A stretch of 64,000 bases of DNA from assembly GCF_900142255.1 (NCBI RefSeq), contig NZ_FRAF01000003.1, positions 62,001-126,000 of the forward strand, in the 5' to 3' direction. This DNA is from Alicyclobacillus tolerans. Lineage in GTDB: Bacteria > Bacillota > Bacilli > Alicyclobacillales > Alicyclobacillaceae. This document shows positions 24,783-34,401 of the stretch, piece by piece. Positions within the stretch are counted from its first letter, which is position 1, and every line of letters starts with the position of its first letter. A program made the translations under genes and the position numbers. Under the pieces are notes generated by a model that was given only the letters and a program-made list of their open reading frames with translations, was not told the DNA's origin and made no database searches.

Positions 24783-27173
24783 ATGCAATCTAGTGAAGCT
24801 ATACATCCTGAACGTTTAGGTTCTTACGATCAGCAGTCTGCAGGATATTGGCTTGAACAAATGATAAGTACGCATCAAGAAAAGCATACTCTATGCGTTT
24901 CTTTTCAACATGACATACAAGTCAAGGTTCGTCATTTGACGGAGTCTATCGTACGTCTGACTGTACAAGCTGGTTCAGATACTGACTCTGTACCGTCACC
25001 TGGCATCACACCGCTCGCGGCGCAGCCATTCACCATAGAAGAGAATCAATCCTCTGTGGTTTCCCGATTTGGAGAGCTGGCTGTCACGATTAGTAACGGA
25101 TCGCCCGCCAGTCTGAGCATTTCAGACTCACAGGGGGTATCTCGGCTTCGTGTGGATTCTATACGTTTTTTTGCGGATGGCAGCAGTCAATTGAGACTTG
25201 CTTCTGAGGCAGAAGCTGACTATTTTGGCCTAGGCGAAAAGACTGGCTGGCTTAGCAAACAAGGCAGTAAGACGGTCATGTGGAATTCTGATGTTTACGC
25301 ACCTCATAACTTGGAAACGGAAGCGCTCTATGTTTCTATACCCTACCTTCTGAAATTGGACGCCAAAGGGGCGACAGGTTTTCTGCTGGACGCGCCAGCG
25401 AAAAGCGAGTGGAATTTACAGAAATCTCATCAAGAGATTACCATAACTCTGGATACAGGCGCGGTTGATTTTTATGTCATACTCGGTCAAGACGCCAAAC
25501 AGGTTACCGAGCGATACACAGAACTTTCGGGACGTATGCCGCTGCCGCCTGCCTGGTCGCTCGGGTACCACCAGTCGCGCTACTCTTACATGAGTCAACA
25601 GGAAGTCGAGCAATTGGCGGAGGAATTTCGCTCTCGCGAGATCCCTTGCGACGCCATTCATTTGGATATTCACTATATGCGTGGTTACCGTGTCTTTACT
25701 TTTGATGCCAATCGTTTTCCCAATCCAAAAAAAATGGTAGGCAACTTATTGGAGCAAGGGTTTCACATTGTTCCTATTGTCGATCCCGGTGTGAAACGGG
25801 ATGTGGAATATACCGTATATCAAGAAGGTGTCAGTGGGAATTATTTTTGTCGACGCTTAGAAGGAGAACTTTATTTTGGCGAGGTTTGGCCAGGAATCAG
25901 CGCTTTTCCGGATTTCACTTCATCGGCAACCCGCAGCTGGTGGGGAGAAAAACATAAATTTTATACACAATTAGGTATCCAGGGTATTTGGAATGATATG
26001 AATGAACCTGCTGTTTTTAACGAAAGCAAGACCATGGAACTGGATGTCATGCATCAGGCAGAGGGACGTCCGCAGCCGCACAGGGCTCTTCACAATTTGT
26101 ATGGATTACAAATGTCCCGAGCAACTTACGAAGGTTTACGAGAGCAGCTTCAAGGAGAGCGCCCTTTTGTCCTGACGCGTTCTGGCTATATTGGTGTGCA
26201 ACGTTATGCGGCGGTCTGGACTGGCGACAATCGTTCTTTTTGGGAACACATGGAGATGGCGGTTCCTATGTTGTTGAACATGGGACTTTCCGGTATCCCC
26301 TTTGCTGGCGTGGATGTGGGTGGCTTTGCTTACGATACGCAACCGGAATTGCTTGCACGTTGGACACAATTGGGGGCGTTTCTGCCGTTTTTCCGCAATC
26401 ATAGCGCGATTGACGCAATTCGTCAGGAACCATGGCGGTTTGGTGAAGAAATTGAGGCTGTCTGTCGAGCAGCTATCGCTCGCAGATATCGGTTGATTCC
26501 GTATCTTTATTCCGTATTTGCTGAAGCCGCGCGTAAGGGATGGCCTGTGGTTCGCCCAATTTTTATGGAAGCTCCAGGAGACAGCACCGCCCGTACGGTA
26601 GCTGATGAATTTTTTGTCGGTCGGCATCTGTTGGCCGCTCCGGTTTTGCGACCACAGCAGAGAAAACGCATGGTCTACTTTCCGGAAGGTGAGTGGGTGG
26701 ATGTGGAAAGCGGTCTAACCTATAGCGGTGCCCAGTATCATATTGTCGATGCTCCGCTGAGTCATATGCCGCTTTTTGCCCGAGCGGGTGCTCCCATAGC
26801 TGAAACGGATGTGTATTCACACCTCCAATTTGAGCACCAAGATGTCTTGCGAATCGTTTTTTATGGTCACCCTGTTGGAGAGACGGCTGAAACGTTGGAT
26901 CTATATGAAGACGACGGTCATAGTTTCGCGTACGAACAAAAAAATGCTTACAACTTAGTTCGCATACAGTCTAAACGGCGAGGCAACGAGTGGATTGTCA
27001 CTTTGGATTTGGTGCATGAAGGGTATTCAACACCATACACGTATCGGGAATTGCGGTTTACCGGTGCAGCTAAGTGTTGGCAAATCGATACGGATTATCG
27101 GCAGGATGGGGATGATATCATCGTCCAACTGCCAGTTGGCCAGACAAGTAGGTTGATTCTCCGACCTATGTAA
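24783..27173 (+). CDS. Alpha-glucosidase, glycoside hydrolase family 31
   Basis: The 796-residue protein has an N-terminal beta domain, a barrel with the GH31 signature GIWNDMNEPAVF (nucleophile Asp405) and the acid/base Asp482 in VWTGDNRSFWEH, and C-terminal beta domains. It releases glucose from the non-reducing end of maltooligosaccharides. There is no signal peptide, so it acts in the cytoplasm on the products of the neopullulanase just upstream. ATG 24783 is chosen with GGAG about eight bases ahead. GTG 24774 would begin on the ribosome binding site. It is the last gene of the operon and is followed by a clear terminator. Confidence 0.93.
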   Translation: MQSSEAIHPERLGSYDQQSAGYWLEQMISTHQEKHTLCVSFQHDIQVKVRHLTESIVRLTVQAGSDTDSVPSPGITPLAAQPFTIEENQSSVVSRFGELAVTISNGSPASLSISDSQGVSRLRVDSIRFFADGSSQLRLASEAEADYFGLGEKTGWLSKQGSKTVMWNSDVYAPHNLETEALYVSIPYLLKLDAKGATGFLLDAPAKSEWNLQKSHQEITITLDTGAVDFYVILGQDAKQVTERYTELSGRMPLPPAWSLGYHQSRYSYMSQQEVEQLAEEFRSREIPCDAIHLDIHYMRGYRVFTFDANRFPNPKKMVGNLLEQGFHIVPIVDPGVKRDVEYTVYQEGVSGNYFCRRLEGELYFGEVWPGISAFPDFTSSATRSWWGEKHKFYTQLGIQGIWNDMNEPAVFNESKTMELDVMHQAEGRPQPHRALHNLYGLQMSRATYEGLREQLQGERPFVLTRSGYIGVQRYAAVWTGDNRSFWEHMEMAVPMLLNMGLSGIPFAGVDVGGFAYDTQPELLARWTQLGAFLPFFRNHSAIDAIRQEPWRFGEEIEAVCRAAIARRYRLIPYLYSVFAEAARKGWPVVRPIFMEAPGDSTARTVADEFFVGRHLLAAPVLRPQQRKRMVYFPEGEWVDVESGLTYSGAQYHIVDAPLSHMPLFARAGAPIAETDVYSHLQFEHQDVLRIVFYGHPVGETAETLDLYEDDGHSFAYEQKNAYNLVRIQSKRRGNEWIVTLDLVHEGYSTPYTYRELRFTGAAKCWQIDTDYRQDGDDIIVQLPVGQTSRLILRPM

Positions 27174-27183
27174 GAAATCGTCT

Positions 27184-27223
27184 GCCGGGTCTATTCCTGT
27201 GCTGGGAATAGCCCGGATTTTTT
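27184..27223 (+). terminator. Rho-independent terminator of the maltodextrin operon
   Basis: CCGGG and CTATTCC pair with GGAATAG and CCCGG, followed by ATTTTTTT. Confidence 0.85.
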
Positions 27224-27338
27224 ATCGCGATCGCGCTGAGAATGAATTGTGCGGAATGGGCAGGCTATCCAAAGAAAGTTTTGGATTATACAATTGACAG
27301 TGTATCAGTGAAAGACGAGATGGATGGAGAGAAGAAAC

Positions 27339-27854
27339 ATGGTACAAAACGCAAAAAAATGCTCAGAATCAAGATGTGTCAAAATTAGCCGTGTCTTTCC
27401 CACAGATTTGAACGATCATAACACGCTCTTTGGTGGTAAATTAATGGCCTACATTGATGATGTGGCTTCTATATCAGCCGCTCGGCATGCCCGGGCTGAA
27501 GTGGTTACCGCATCTACCGACTCGGTTGACTTTCTTTGCCCGATTAGTCAAAAAGATTCGGTGTGTCTAACTTCTTACGTAACCTGGACAGGTACCAGTT
27601 CTATGGAGATTTTCGTAAAAGTAGTGGCGGAAGATTTAAAAACGGGTGAGCGTCGGATAGCGGCTACCGCCTTTCAGACGTTTGTGGCGCTTGATGAAGA
27701 AGGCAAACCTGTGCCTGTGCCAAAAGTGATACCTGAGACAGAGGAGGAGAAGCTGCTGTATGAAACGGCTCCGCAAAGAGCGGAGGCTCGTATGCGGCAT
27801 CGCCAAGAAAGTAAGAAAATTGCAGAGCGGCTCTCACCGGCTAAATTTTGGTAA
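27339..27854 (+). CDS. Acyl-CoA thioesterase, hotdog fold
   Basis: The 171-residue protein matches YciA/BFIT-type acyl-CoA hydrolases. FPTDLNDHNTLFGGKLMAYI (about residues 20-39) is the classic motif with the catalytic Asn/Asp region and glycine-rich turn, followed by VVTASTDSVDFLCPI. It cleaves acyl-CoA thioesters in the cytoplasm. A charged helical tail (EEEKLLYETAPQRAEARMRHR) is also typical. ATG 27339 follows GGAGAGAAG with good spacing. A frame from 27324 exists but lacks a site. The gene is followed by an MFS exporter and its leader frame 36 bases downstream. Confidence 0.88.
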   Translation: MVQNAKKCSESRCVKISRVFPTDLNDHNTLFGGKLMAYIDDVASISAARHARAEVVTASTDSVDFLCPISQKDSVCLTSYVTWTGTSSMEIFVKVVAEDLKTGERRIAATAFQTFVALDEEGKPVPVPKVIPETEEEKLLYETAPQRAEARMRHRQESKKIAERLSPAKFW

Positions 27855-27890
27855 ACAGAATTTTTGTTTAAACTGATTTGCTAGAAGGAA

Positions 27891-27935
27891 ATGAAATTTC
27901 CAGAGCGTATATTCTCTGTAACATCATGGGGGTGA
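27891..27935 (+). CDS. Possible 14-residue leader peptide coupled to the MFS gene
   Basis: ATG 27891 opens MKFPERIFSVTSWG, and its TGA (27933-27935) overlaps GTG 27932, the best start of the exporter, in the GTGA form typical of coupled genes. AAGG lies only two bases before the ATG, so initiation would be weak. A chance frame is possible. Confidence 0.3.
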   Translation: MKFPERIFSVTSWG

Positions 27936-29200
27936 GAGAACTGCGCTCGCTTTGGAAAAATCGCAATTTTACTATTTTATACTCTGGCCAGTTAGTCTCA
28001 AGTATTGGCAACAATCTGTTCCTGCTTGCGCTACCGTGGTTTATTTACACTACCACACACTCTAGGGCAGACATGATTTGGGTGGGTCTAGCTACAACCA
28101 TACCGGGATTGGTGGGGCTTTTCAGTGGAGTCTATGTAGATCGATTCCCTAAACGAATGGTCATGCTACTATCAGATTTGATTCGTATGTTGCTGATGCT
28201 GCTCTTGGCGGTGTTTGGTTTCTTGCATCTGTCCGTGGCTTTAACCATTGCAGGAGTATTCTTTTTGGAGGCTGTGGGCATGTTTTTTATGCCAGCTTCC
28301 CGTGCGCTTCTTCCCCTTATTGTAAAACCTGAAGAACAGCCAGCCGCTGTAGGCTTTGATCAATCCTCTAATGCTATGGTCAGTTTGGTCAGTCAAGCGG
28401 TTGGCGGAGTACTCTATGTGTGGTTGGGTGGACCTATTCTCTTTCTTCTCAATGCAATCTCCTTTTTATCATCAATCTTTACATTACCCATGATTCGGGT
28501 CGAGGAAAAAATAGAAAAGAGAGCTCATGCTTCTTTCTTCAGTGATTGGAAGGCAGGCTTGCAAACTATGTATCAATCCAGCCTGTTCTTCTGGATTTCG
28601 ATTTCAGCAATGATTTTTAACATCGGCACTGCTGGACTCTCTATTCTTTTGCCGATGTGGATTAAAACGGGTCTGCATTTGAATGCCAGTTGGCTTGGTG
28701 TCATGATGGGAGCCATTGCTCTTGGAGATGTGGTCGGGGGACTATTTATTGGGGCATTGACCAAAATATTCAGTTTTCAACAGGGTATACTCTTGGGCGG
28801 GTTCACCATCAGTATCTTTTTTGCTGGGGTAGGTATAGTTCCTAATCCATACGCTGATACAGTTTTTCTCTTTATCGGTTCAATGGGTGGAGCGCTGATG
28901 ATGAGCGTGACCGCGCTTAAATTGATGTCAGCTCCCGGTACGCTTCGTGGTCGATTGTTTGCAACCATGAATGGGTTTGCACGACTCATGACGCCGCTTG
29001 GCATGGTGCTCGTAGGTGTGTTGAGCATGTATATGGATTTGCGGTGGGTTTTTGTCATCTGTGGGGCGCTTGTAGTGATGGGTCTCTTGCGTATGATTTT
29101 TCCCATCCGAGACGATATGGCGAATCTGCAAATCAAGGCCGATTCAGAGGCCGTTATAACAGAAAGTTCGATTGGTGAGGAGCCCGTTGTAGAATCCTGA
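27932..29200 (+). CDS. MFS-family exporter
   Basis: The 422-residue protein has about twelve membrane segments. The opening LYSGQLVSSIGNNLFLLALP and the loop GLFSGVYVDRFPKRMVMLLSD (motif A-like, after helix 2) place it in the MFS drug/macrolide or siderophore exporter group. It is related to the minus-strand gene at 31003-32301 (FLILFSGQFVSSVGSNLFSL), so the two are paralogues. The start is uncertain. GTG 27932 overlaps the stop of a short upstream frame, while ATG 27926 and TTG 27878 are in frame without a good ribosome binding site. The substrate is unknown. Confidence 0.8.
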   Translation: MRELRSLWKNRNFTILYSGQLVSSIGNNLFLLALPWFIYTTTHSRADMIWVGLATTIPGLVGLFSGVYVDRFPKRMVMLLSDLIRMLLMLLLAVFGFLHLSVALTIAGVFFLEAVGMFFMPASRALLPLIVKPEEQPAAVGFDQSSNAMVSLVSQAVGGVLYVWLGGPILFLLNAISFLSSIFTLPMIRVEEKIEKRAHASFFSDWKAGLQTMYQSSLFFWISISAMIFNIGTAGLSILLPMWIKTGLHLNASWLGVMMGAIALGDVVGGLFIGALTKIFSFQQGILLGGFTISIFFAGVGIVPNPYADTVFLFIGSMGGALMMSVTALKLMSAPGTLRGRLFATMNGFARLMTPLGMVLVGVLSMYMDLRWVFVICGALVVMGLLRMIFPIRDDMANLQIKADSEAVITESSIGEEPVVES

Positions 29201-29245
29201 TTTTAAACCGAGAAAGAGAATGAAAAAAAGTGCATCGATAAGGGG

Positions 29246-29290
29246 CAGGCGGCAAGAGATGCGCTGTAGGCGCATCCATGCCGCCTGATT
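29246..29290. terminator. Strong hairpin between convergent genes, likely two-way terminator
   Basis: CAGGCGGCA (29246-29254) pairs with TGCCGCCTG (29279-29287), enclosing GATGCGC/GCGCATC. It lies between the plus-strand exporter and minus-strand rpiA. The T tract is poor (ATTCCATTTT). Confidence 0.65.
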
Positions 29291-29323
29291 CCATTTTGAG
29301 ATGAATAAGAGGCTATTTGCGCA

Positions 29324-30016
29324 TTAAGGTAATGGGGCCATGTCAGAGACTAAATGACCAACTTGCTCTCCGTCACTCCAAAATACGTCATTGGCCATGT
29401 TGCAGAAGAGTCCCGTTTCCACAACTCCAAGCAGGGATTTTAACTGCTCATGCAGTGCAGCAGGTTGTTGAATGGCACCAAAGTCGCAGTCATAGATATA
29501 GTTGTGATTATCGGTTTGATACACTACGGAATCTTTGTGGCGCAAATAGGTTTTGCATCCCAGTGCGGCAATTCTCCGCGCCGTGTGCTCGTGTCCAAAA
29601 GCAGCAACTTCAATGGGCAATTTAAATTTGCCCAGCGTTTGCACACGCTTGCTGGCGTCTACTACAATCACAAAACGTCGCGCTAGGGATGCCACCATCT
29701 TTTCCCGAAACAGTGCGCCGCCACCGCCTTTGATGAGATTGAAATGATCATCTACCTCATCTGCTCCGTCAATGGCGATGTCCAATGTTTCAGCGCGATT
29801 GATATCCACAAAGGGTATACCGTGTTCGCCAGCCAATTTTTCTGTTTCGCGCGATGTACAGACACACTGGATTTTCAACCCTTCTGCTATACGCCTGCCA
29901 ATGGCTTCAATGGCATAATAGACGGTCGATCCGGTTCCCAGCCCAACCCACATGCCATTTTCAATGAGTTCTACAGCCGCCTCGGCGGCCAATTTTTTCC
30001 CGTTTTGTTGAGTCAC
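29324..30016 (-). CDS. rpiA: Ribose-5-phosphate isomerase A
   Basis: The 230-residue enzyme interconverts ribose-5-phosphate and ribulose-5-phosphate in the pentose phosphate pathway. Family motifs are clear: MWVGLGTGSTVYYAIEAIG near residue 21, DIAIDGADEVD with the catalytic Asp pair, LIKGGGGALFREKMVA and VDASKRV. GTG 30016 is taken as the start because it overlaps the panE stop in a GTGA arrangement with GGGGTG ahead. ATG 30034 would add six residues and overlap panE by 22 bases. The two genes are probably one transcript. Confidence 0.93.
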   Translation of the reverse strand: MTQQNGKKLAAEAAVELIENGMWVGLGTGSTVYYAIEAIGRRIAEGLKIQCVCTSRETEKLAGEHGIPFVDINRAETLDIAIDGADEVDDHFNLIKGGGGALFREKMVASLARRFVIVVDASKRVQTLGKFKLPIEVAAFGHEHTARRIAALGCKTYLRHKDSVVYQTDNHNYIYDCDFGAIQQPAALHEQLKSLLGVVETGLFCNMANDVFWSDGEQVGHLVSDMAPLP

Positions 30017-30960
30017 TTGAGGGTGACACCCCATTCCACATGTTGTGGTTTACCCTGAATGTATGGATGAAGTAAAGCGTAGATAGCAGCCAGATGTGGC
30101 GCAGCAATTTGATGCTTGTGGGCTCGTCGCAAAAATCCGCCCTGCAAACTTTCCAGTTCGAGAGGCAGTCCTTTTTCCAAATCACGATGCATGGAAGAAG
30201 TAAGGCTGGGAGAGGCTTTTTGCATGCGTACAGCAATCTCTTTCGCCATTTCGGTGGGGAGTTGAGCACCTTCGGCACGCGCAATGCGAATAATCTCCTC
30301 AGCAAGGGAGTGCAAATAAGCCAAACTGAATTCATCATTCACAAAAACGCCAACCGGACTGCGTGTAGCCGCTGTCATGCCGCTCAGACAAGTGAGAAAT
30401 GTATACTTTCGCCACATTTCTGTTTCAATTTGTTCACTCAGTGTCACTCGGAATTTCCCTAGCAGCATGGTCTGATAAAGCTGCTCCGCAAACTCTTTTT
30501 GCTCTTCGCTGCGTGGACCAAAAACGAGATCGTGCATTGGACCTGCTTTGCGGACATGGCCATCTTCATCGAGTGTGGTTTCAATGTAACAAGTACCGCC
30601 CAGCACCCTATGAGCTCCATATCGCTCGCTTAAAATATCGAGGTGATCCATACCGTTAAGAAGGGGTAGTAAGCGCGCGCCACGTTTGACAACTTCGTCA
30701 AGGGTAGGAAAAGCTGCTTCAAGATGATAGTTTTTTAATGCCACCAGGAGCACATCAACATGACCGAGCTCTTCAGGCGTAGCCGCGAGATCGAGTTCTA
30801 GCTGCCATTCTTCATCATCGGTATGAATCCAAAGTTTATGTTCTCGTAATTGCTGGTAGCGCTTTGGGCGAACCAAAAACCGCACAGGTACACCTGCCAT
30901 GGCCAGTCGCCCGCCAAAATATCCTCCGACAGCGCCAGCTCCCAATATGCCAATGCGCAT
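30013..30960 (-). CDS. panE: 2-dehydropantoate 2-reductase
   Basis: The 315-residue enzyme reduces ketopantoate to pantoate with NADPH in pantothenate and CoA synthesis. The N-terminal Rossmann motif RIGILGAGAVGGYFGGRLA is at residues 2-20, VALKNYHLEAA near residue 72 carries the family Lys, and the C-terminal helical domain follows (ASPSLTSSMHRDLEKGLPLE, with the conserved Ser/Asp region). The gene is the first of two on the minus strand, with rpiA coupled by a four-base overlap. Length is normal. Confidence 0.92.
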   Translation of the reverse strand: MRIGILGAGAVGGYFGGRLAMAGVPVRFLVRPKRYQQLREHKLWIHTDDEEWQLELDLAATPEELGHVDVLLVALKNYHLEAAFPTLDEVVKRGARLLPLLNGMDHLDILSERYGAHRVLGGTCYIETTLDEDGHVRKAGPMHDLVFGPRSEEQKEFAEQLYQTMLLGKFRVTLSEQIETEMWRKYTFLTCLSGMTAATRSPVGVFVNDEFSLAYLHSLAEEIIRIARAEGAQLPTEMAKEIAVRMQKASPSLTSSMHRDLEKGLPLELESLQGGFLRRAHKHQIAAPHLAAIYALLHPYIQGKPQHVEWGVTLK

Positions 30961-31002
30961 ACGCTCTACCTTCTTTCTCTGAGAATTGTCCTCCTCAGAG
31001 TA

Positions 31003-32301
31003 TCACATTTCTGGCAAATCTACAGAAAGTGAATCCTTTTGCAAGTGTGGAAAATCATTACTGGACAACGCCATTTGTTCCAAAGCAGACAAGGAGATGT
31101 CTTTCATATTGGGAAACGTGTAAAAGATACTGCTTATGATGGTCAGTGCACCAATCCCAATCAGTAAAATAAAGAGCGGAACATGAGAAAGTAACAATGT
31201 CACGATGACGAGTCCTAAAGGTGCGGCAATGCTCACTATAGCCGAAAGACTACCAAAAATCCGGCCTTGCAAATTTTTTGGAATGGAGCGCATGAGTATA
31301 GCAAACAGATAGCTGTTGACGTTACCCATGGATATGCCCATGATGAAGGTTAAAACAGATGTCCAAGTTGCATGGTGTACGAGGGAGATGAGTACCACCA
31401 TTAACCCCATGATAAACAGGCTATTTCCAAACTGCCATCGTGTGGAAAACCGTCGTCCTAATTCTGCGGAAAGTAAACTTCCAAGAATGGTGCCAAGTGA
31501 TGAACTCGTTTCAATAATGGCCAAAACGAGTGCTGTACCATGCAGTGGCCCTTTAACCCAGGCTGTCAACAGGATGAAGAAAGGGGTAAGCGCAAAATTG
31601 GCCACAATGGCAGTGGCAATAATCACCTTCATAACTTTGAACTTCCAAATCAATTGGATTCCTGCTATCCATTCCCGCCAAAAATTTTTTAATCCAGATA
31701 GATTGGAAGCATTTGTTTTGGACAGTGGTGTATCATTTTTAGCTTTTAAAAACAGCAGACTGAGAGAAGAGACAAAAAAAGAAAGGCCGTTCAATAAAAA
31801 TAACATAGGAGCTCCAATCAGAGCGATTAACACTCCGCCTGCCATGGTGCCAATGATTTGAGATGTACTGTTCATGGATTGCAGCAGCCCTGTGGCCAAA
31901 GGAATCTCCTCATCACTAACAATCCTAGGAACAAAAGCAGATGAAGCTGGACTGAAGACAGAACCAGCTATGCCAAGCAGTAGTTGTAAAAGAAGGATTA
32001 GCCAAAGCTGAAAATGGATTATTACAGAAACCGTCATGGCCAGGCAGAGTATTGCGCGTATGAAATCACTGAGCAGCATGGTCCAGCGTTTAGACCAGCG
32101 ATCGACAAATACCCCTGAGAAAAGTGTGAAAAAACTTGGAATCATACCCATAATTCCGCTTAAGGCCAAATCTGTTGTCGATTTGGTCATCAGTAAAACG
32201 TACCAGGGCAGAGCAAGTGAAAATAAATTACTGCCCACACTGGATACAAATTGGCCAGAGAAAAGGATCAGGAATAACCGATTCCTTAAAAGTAAGTGCA
32301 T
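31003..32301 (-). CDS. MFS-family exporter, paralogue of the 27932 gene
   Basis: The 432-residue protein has about twelve membrane segments. FLILFSGQFVSSVGSNLFSL and TLFSGVFVDRWSKRWTMLL correspond position by position to the exporter at 27932-29200, so one arose from the other or from a common copy. The family exports drugs or siderophores. ATG 32301 has AGGAGG about eight bases upstream on the minus strand. It is divergent from liaF, sharing a 227-base region. GGACC (near 32415) and GGGTC in that region form a loose inverted repeat of unknown meaning. Confidence 0.82.
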   Translation of the reverse strand: MHLLLRNRLFLILFSGQFVSSVGSNLFSLALPWYVLLMTKSTTDLALSGIMGMIPSFFTLFSGVFVDRWSKRWTMLLSDFIRAILCLAMTVSVIIHFQLWLILLLQLLLGIAGSVFSPASSAFVPRIVSDEEIPLATGLLQSMNSTSQIIGTMAGGVLIALIGAPMLFLLNGLSFFVSSLSLLFLKAKNDTPLSKTNASNLSGLKNFWREWIAGIQLIWKFKVMKVIIATAIVANFALTPFFILLTAWVKGPLHGTALVLAIIETSSSLGTILGSLLSAELGRRFSTRWQFGNSLFIMGLMVVLISLVHHATWTSVLTFIMGISMGNVNSYLFAILMRSIPKNLQGRIFGSLSAIVSIAAPLGLVIVTLLLSHVPLFILLIGIGALTIISSIFYTFPNMKDISLSALEQMALSSNDFPHLQKDSLSVDLPEM

Positions 32302-32528
32302 CAGGGGGGCCTCCTAGTCTCTATGATTATAATTGAATTTTATCCTTGTGGATATCCTGAAAAATCCATCTCAATTCCTATATGTATCTCCGACTTTTGG
32401 TGGATAACGTGATCGGACCAAAAGGGGTTGCCGTTTTGGGTCTATCCTTGTATGCTTCGTCTTAATTCGAATAAAGGATTGCCAGCAAAGTGATTGTTCT
32501 AATTGGAGTAGAGTATGGGGGGCTATGA

Positions 32529-33359
32529 ATGAGGCGTGGTACTCATTGGGGCATTATTATTATACTTATAGGTTTGCTTTATTTGCTCTATTTTTTTCAT
32601 GTTTTTCCCCATCCGGGTTCTTGGTTCAATGGTGGTTCCATCATATATGGAATTTTGGCGGTGCTGTTTTTGTATTTTACACTCTCGCGGAGACGAGTGC
32701 GGGGAAGAATCTGGTCATTTTACATTTTTATCATCTTCACATATCTCTGCTTGTATCACACCAAACTTTTCCCCTGGCTCAACCAGATTCGACAGCCGTG
32801 GCAATTGATGTTGGGGCTTTTTATTATATTTGTCGGTTTTTATGTCTTAATTCGTGGCAGAATTCCTGTCATTCGAATTGAAAATAACTCCAAAAACCAA
32901 ACGGAAACCACTGGTTATCGGCAATCGTCTTCATTTCGCAAGTTTGTATCGTTAGGGCAACATTCAATGCCATTTTCAACTAATTTACCTGTTTTTGGAA
33001 AGCGTTTATTGGGGGAAATAAACATAGGTAGAGGGGCGTGGAAACTGCGCAGTGGAGAATACTGGTTGGGAATTGGCGAATTGCGTCTCAATCTTGCTAC
33101 AGCTCATGTCGACGATGGCGAGTATACAATTTTGGTACACGGTTGGATAGGTGAAATTCGTATTCTTGTACCGGAAGGGTTGGATGTACGCGTGGAAGCA
33201 ACACTGGGAATGGGGGAAGTTCAAATTTTTGGCGACTCGCATGAAGGAATCATTCGCTATCCTGTTCTATATGAAGATCCCACCTACGGAATTTCCAAAC
33301 GGAGGGTGCGGCTTTTGACCCAATTACGCGTTGGTGAATTGACCGTGATGCGAGTGTGA
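32529..33359 (+). CDS. liaF: LiaF-like membrane protein, inhibitor of the LiaSR two-component system
   Basis: The 276-residue protein has four N-terminal membrane helices (to about residue 115) and a soluble beta-helix-like C-terminal domain of the LiaF/VraT type (LNLATAHVDDGEYTILVHGW, GEIRILVPEGLDVRVEA). In Bacillus, LiaF keeps the kinase LiaS inactive until the cell envelope is damaged. The gene is directly followed by the kinase and regulator genes in the same order as in Bacillus liaFSR. ATG 32529 has GGGGGG ahead with seven bases spacing. ATG 32525 is out of frame. Confidence 0.85.
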   Translation: MRRGTHWGIIIILIGLLYLLYFFHVFPHPGSWFNGGSIIYGILAVLFLYFTLSRRRVRGRIWSFYIFIIFTYLCLYHTKLFPWLNQIRQPWQLMLGLFIIFVGFYVLIRGRIPVIRIENNSKNQTETTGYRQSSSFRKFVSLGQHSMPFSTNLPVFGKRLLGEINIGRGAWKLRSGEYWLGIGELRLNLATAHVDDGEYTILVHGWIGEIRILVPEGLDVRVEATLGMGEVQIFGDSHEGIIRYPVLYEDPTYGISKRRVRLLTQLRVGELTVMRV

Positions 33360-33363
33360 AAAA

Positions 33364-34401
33364 ATGCGACTGACGACTACCTTCGTAAGTGTGTCCGTGT
33401 TTACGGCAGTACTTGGTTTTACTCTCGGAGATTTGTCCGAACATCATGCCGATTTCATGAGTTTGCTTTTCATCGCGCTGATTGTTCTTTCTCTTATGCT
33501 CAGTTATCTGTTTGCTCGCGGATATCGTATCCGCATGGGAGATATTGAAGAAGCGGCTATTTTGCTTGCTGTTGGTCGGTTGCAACATCGTATTCAAATT
33601 TTCAATCAACAGGATGAGATTGATCGTCTCGCCATCGCATTTAATCGAATGAGCGAGATTTTGCAACAACAGGTCAGCCAATTGCAAACACTCGTCGCTG
33701 AAAATCAGCAACTTTTGAAAAAAGCTGAACTAGCAGCTGCGGATGCAGAACGTCAACGATTGGCTCGTGAATTGCATGATTCGGTCAGCCAGCAACTTTT
33801 TTCGCTGTCGCTGTTAGCTGAATCTGCACTTGTCGAAGCCAAGCACGATGCCCTCAAATCGCTGTTGCAGCAAATGGCCGATCTCGCTCGCCAAACTCAA
33901 AGGGAATTGCGATCGCTGCTGCTGCATCTGCGTCCTCTCCCGCTCGCTAACCAGTCTTTGGAAGAAGCTGCCGAACAGTTTCTTGACAGCGTATCTAAAC
34001 GTCATCATATCCAAGTTCACCAATCTTTTCATGTACATGGTTCTATGCCAGAATGGATGGAACAAGAACTGTTTCGTATTCTCCAAGAGGCTGTTTCCAA
34101 TGCACTGAAGCACGCCGATGCTACGGAAATTCGCGTGCAGTGTATAGAGCAAGAGGCAGCTTACACGTTTTCCATCTCGGACAATGGTAATGGGCTCCCT
34201 TTTTTAGCTCTTAACCCTATCGATGAATCTACAAAAATCTCTGCCGACCATTATGGATTGTTGAGCATGCAGGAGCGTGCTGAGCGTATGGGAGGAAGGA
34301 TTGATTGGATTGAGCAACAACCGGGTCTCACGGTACAGGTGACGATACCAAGATTACCGAAAGGAGACGGGGCGTATGACGATAAAAATCTGGATTGTTG
34401 A
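33364..34401 (+). CDS. liaS: LiaS-like sensor histidine kinase
   Basis: The 345-residue kinase has two N-terminal helices with a very short external loop (an intramembrane-sensing design), a HAMP-like linker (residues 52-104), a HisKA_3 domain with the phosphorylated His138 in ARELHDSVSQQLFSLSLL, and an ATPase domain with N-box RILQEAVSNALKHADA and G-box SDNGNGLPF. It lies four bases after liaF and overlaps liaR by 26 bases. It should sense envelope stress through LiaF and phosphorylate the next gene product. Confidence 0.88.
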   Translation: MRLTTTFVSVSVFTAVLGFTLGDLSEHHADFMSLLFIALIVLSLMLSYLFARGYRIRMGDIEEAAILLAVGRLQHRIQIFNQQDEIDRLAIAFNRMSEILQQQVSQLQTLVAENQQLLKKAELAAADAERQRLARELHDSVSQQLFSLSLLAESALVEAKHDALKSLLQQMADLARQTQRELRSLLLHLRPLPLANQSLEEAAEQFLDSVSKRHHIQVHQSFHVHGSMPEWMEQELFRILQEAVSNALKHADATEIRVQCIEQEAAYTFSISDNGNGLPFLALNPIDESTKISADHYGLLSMQERAERMGGRIDWIEQQPGLTVQVTIPRLPKGDGAYDDKNLDC

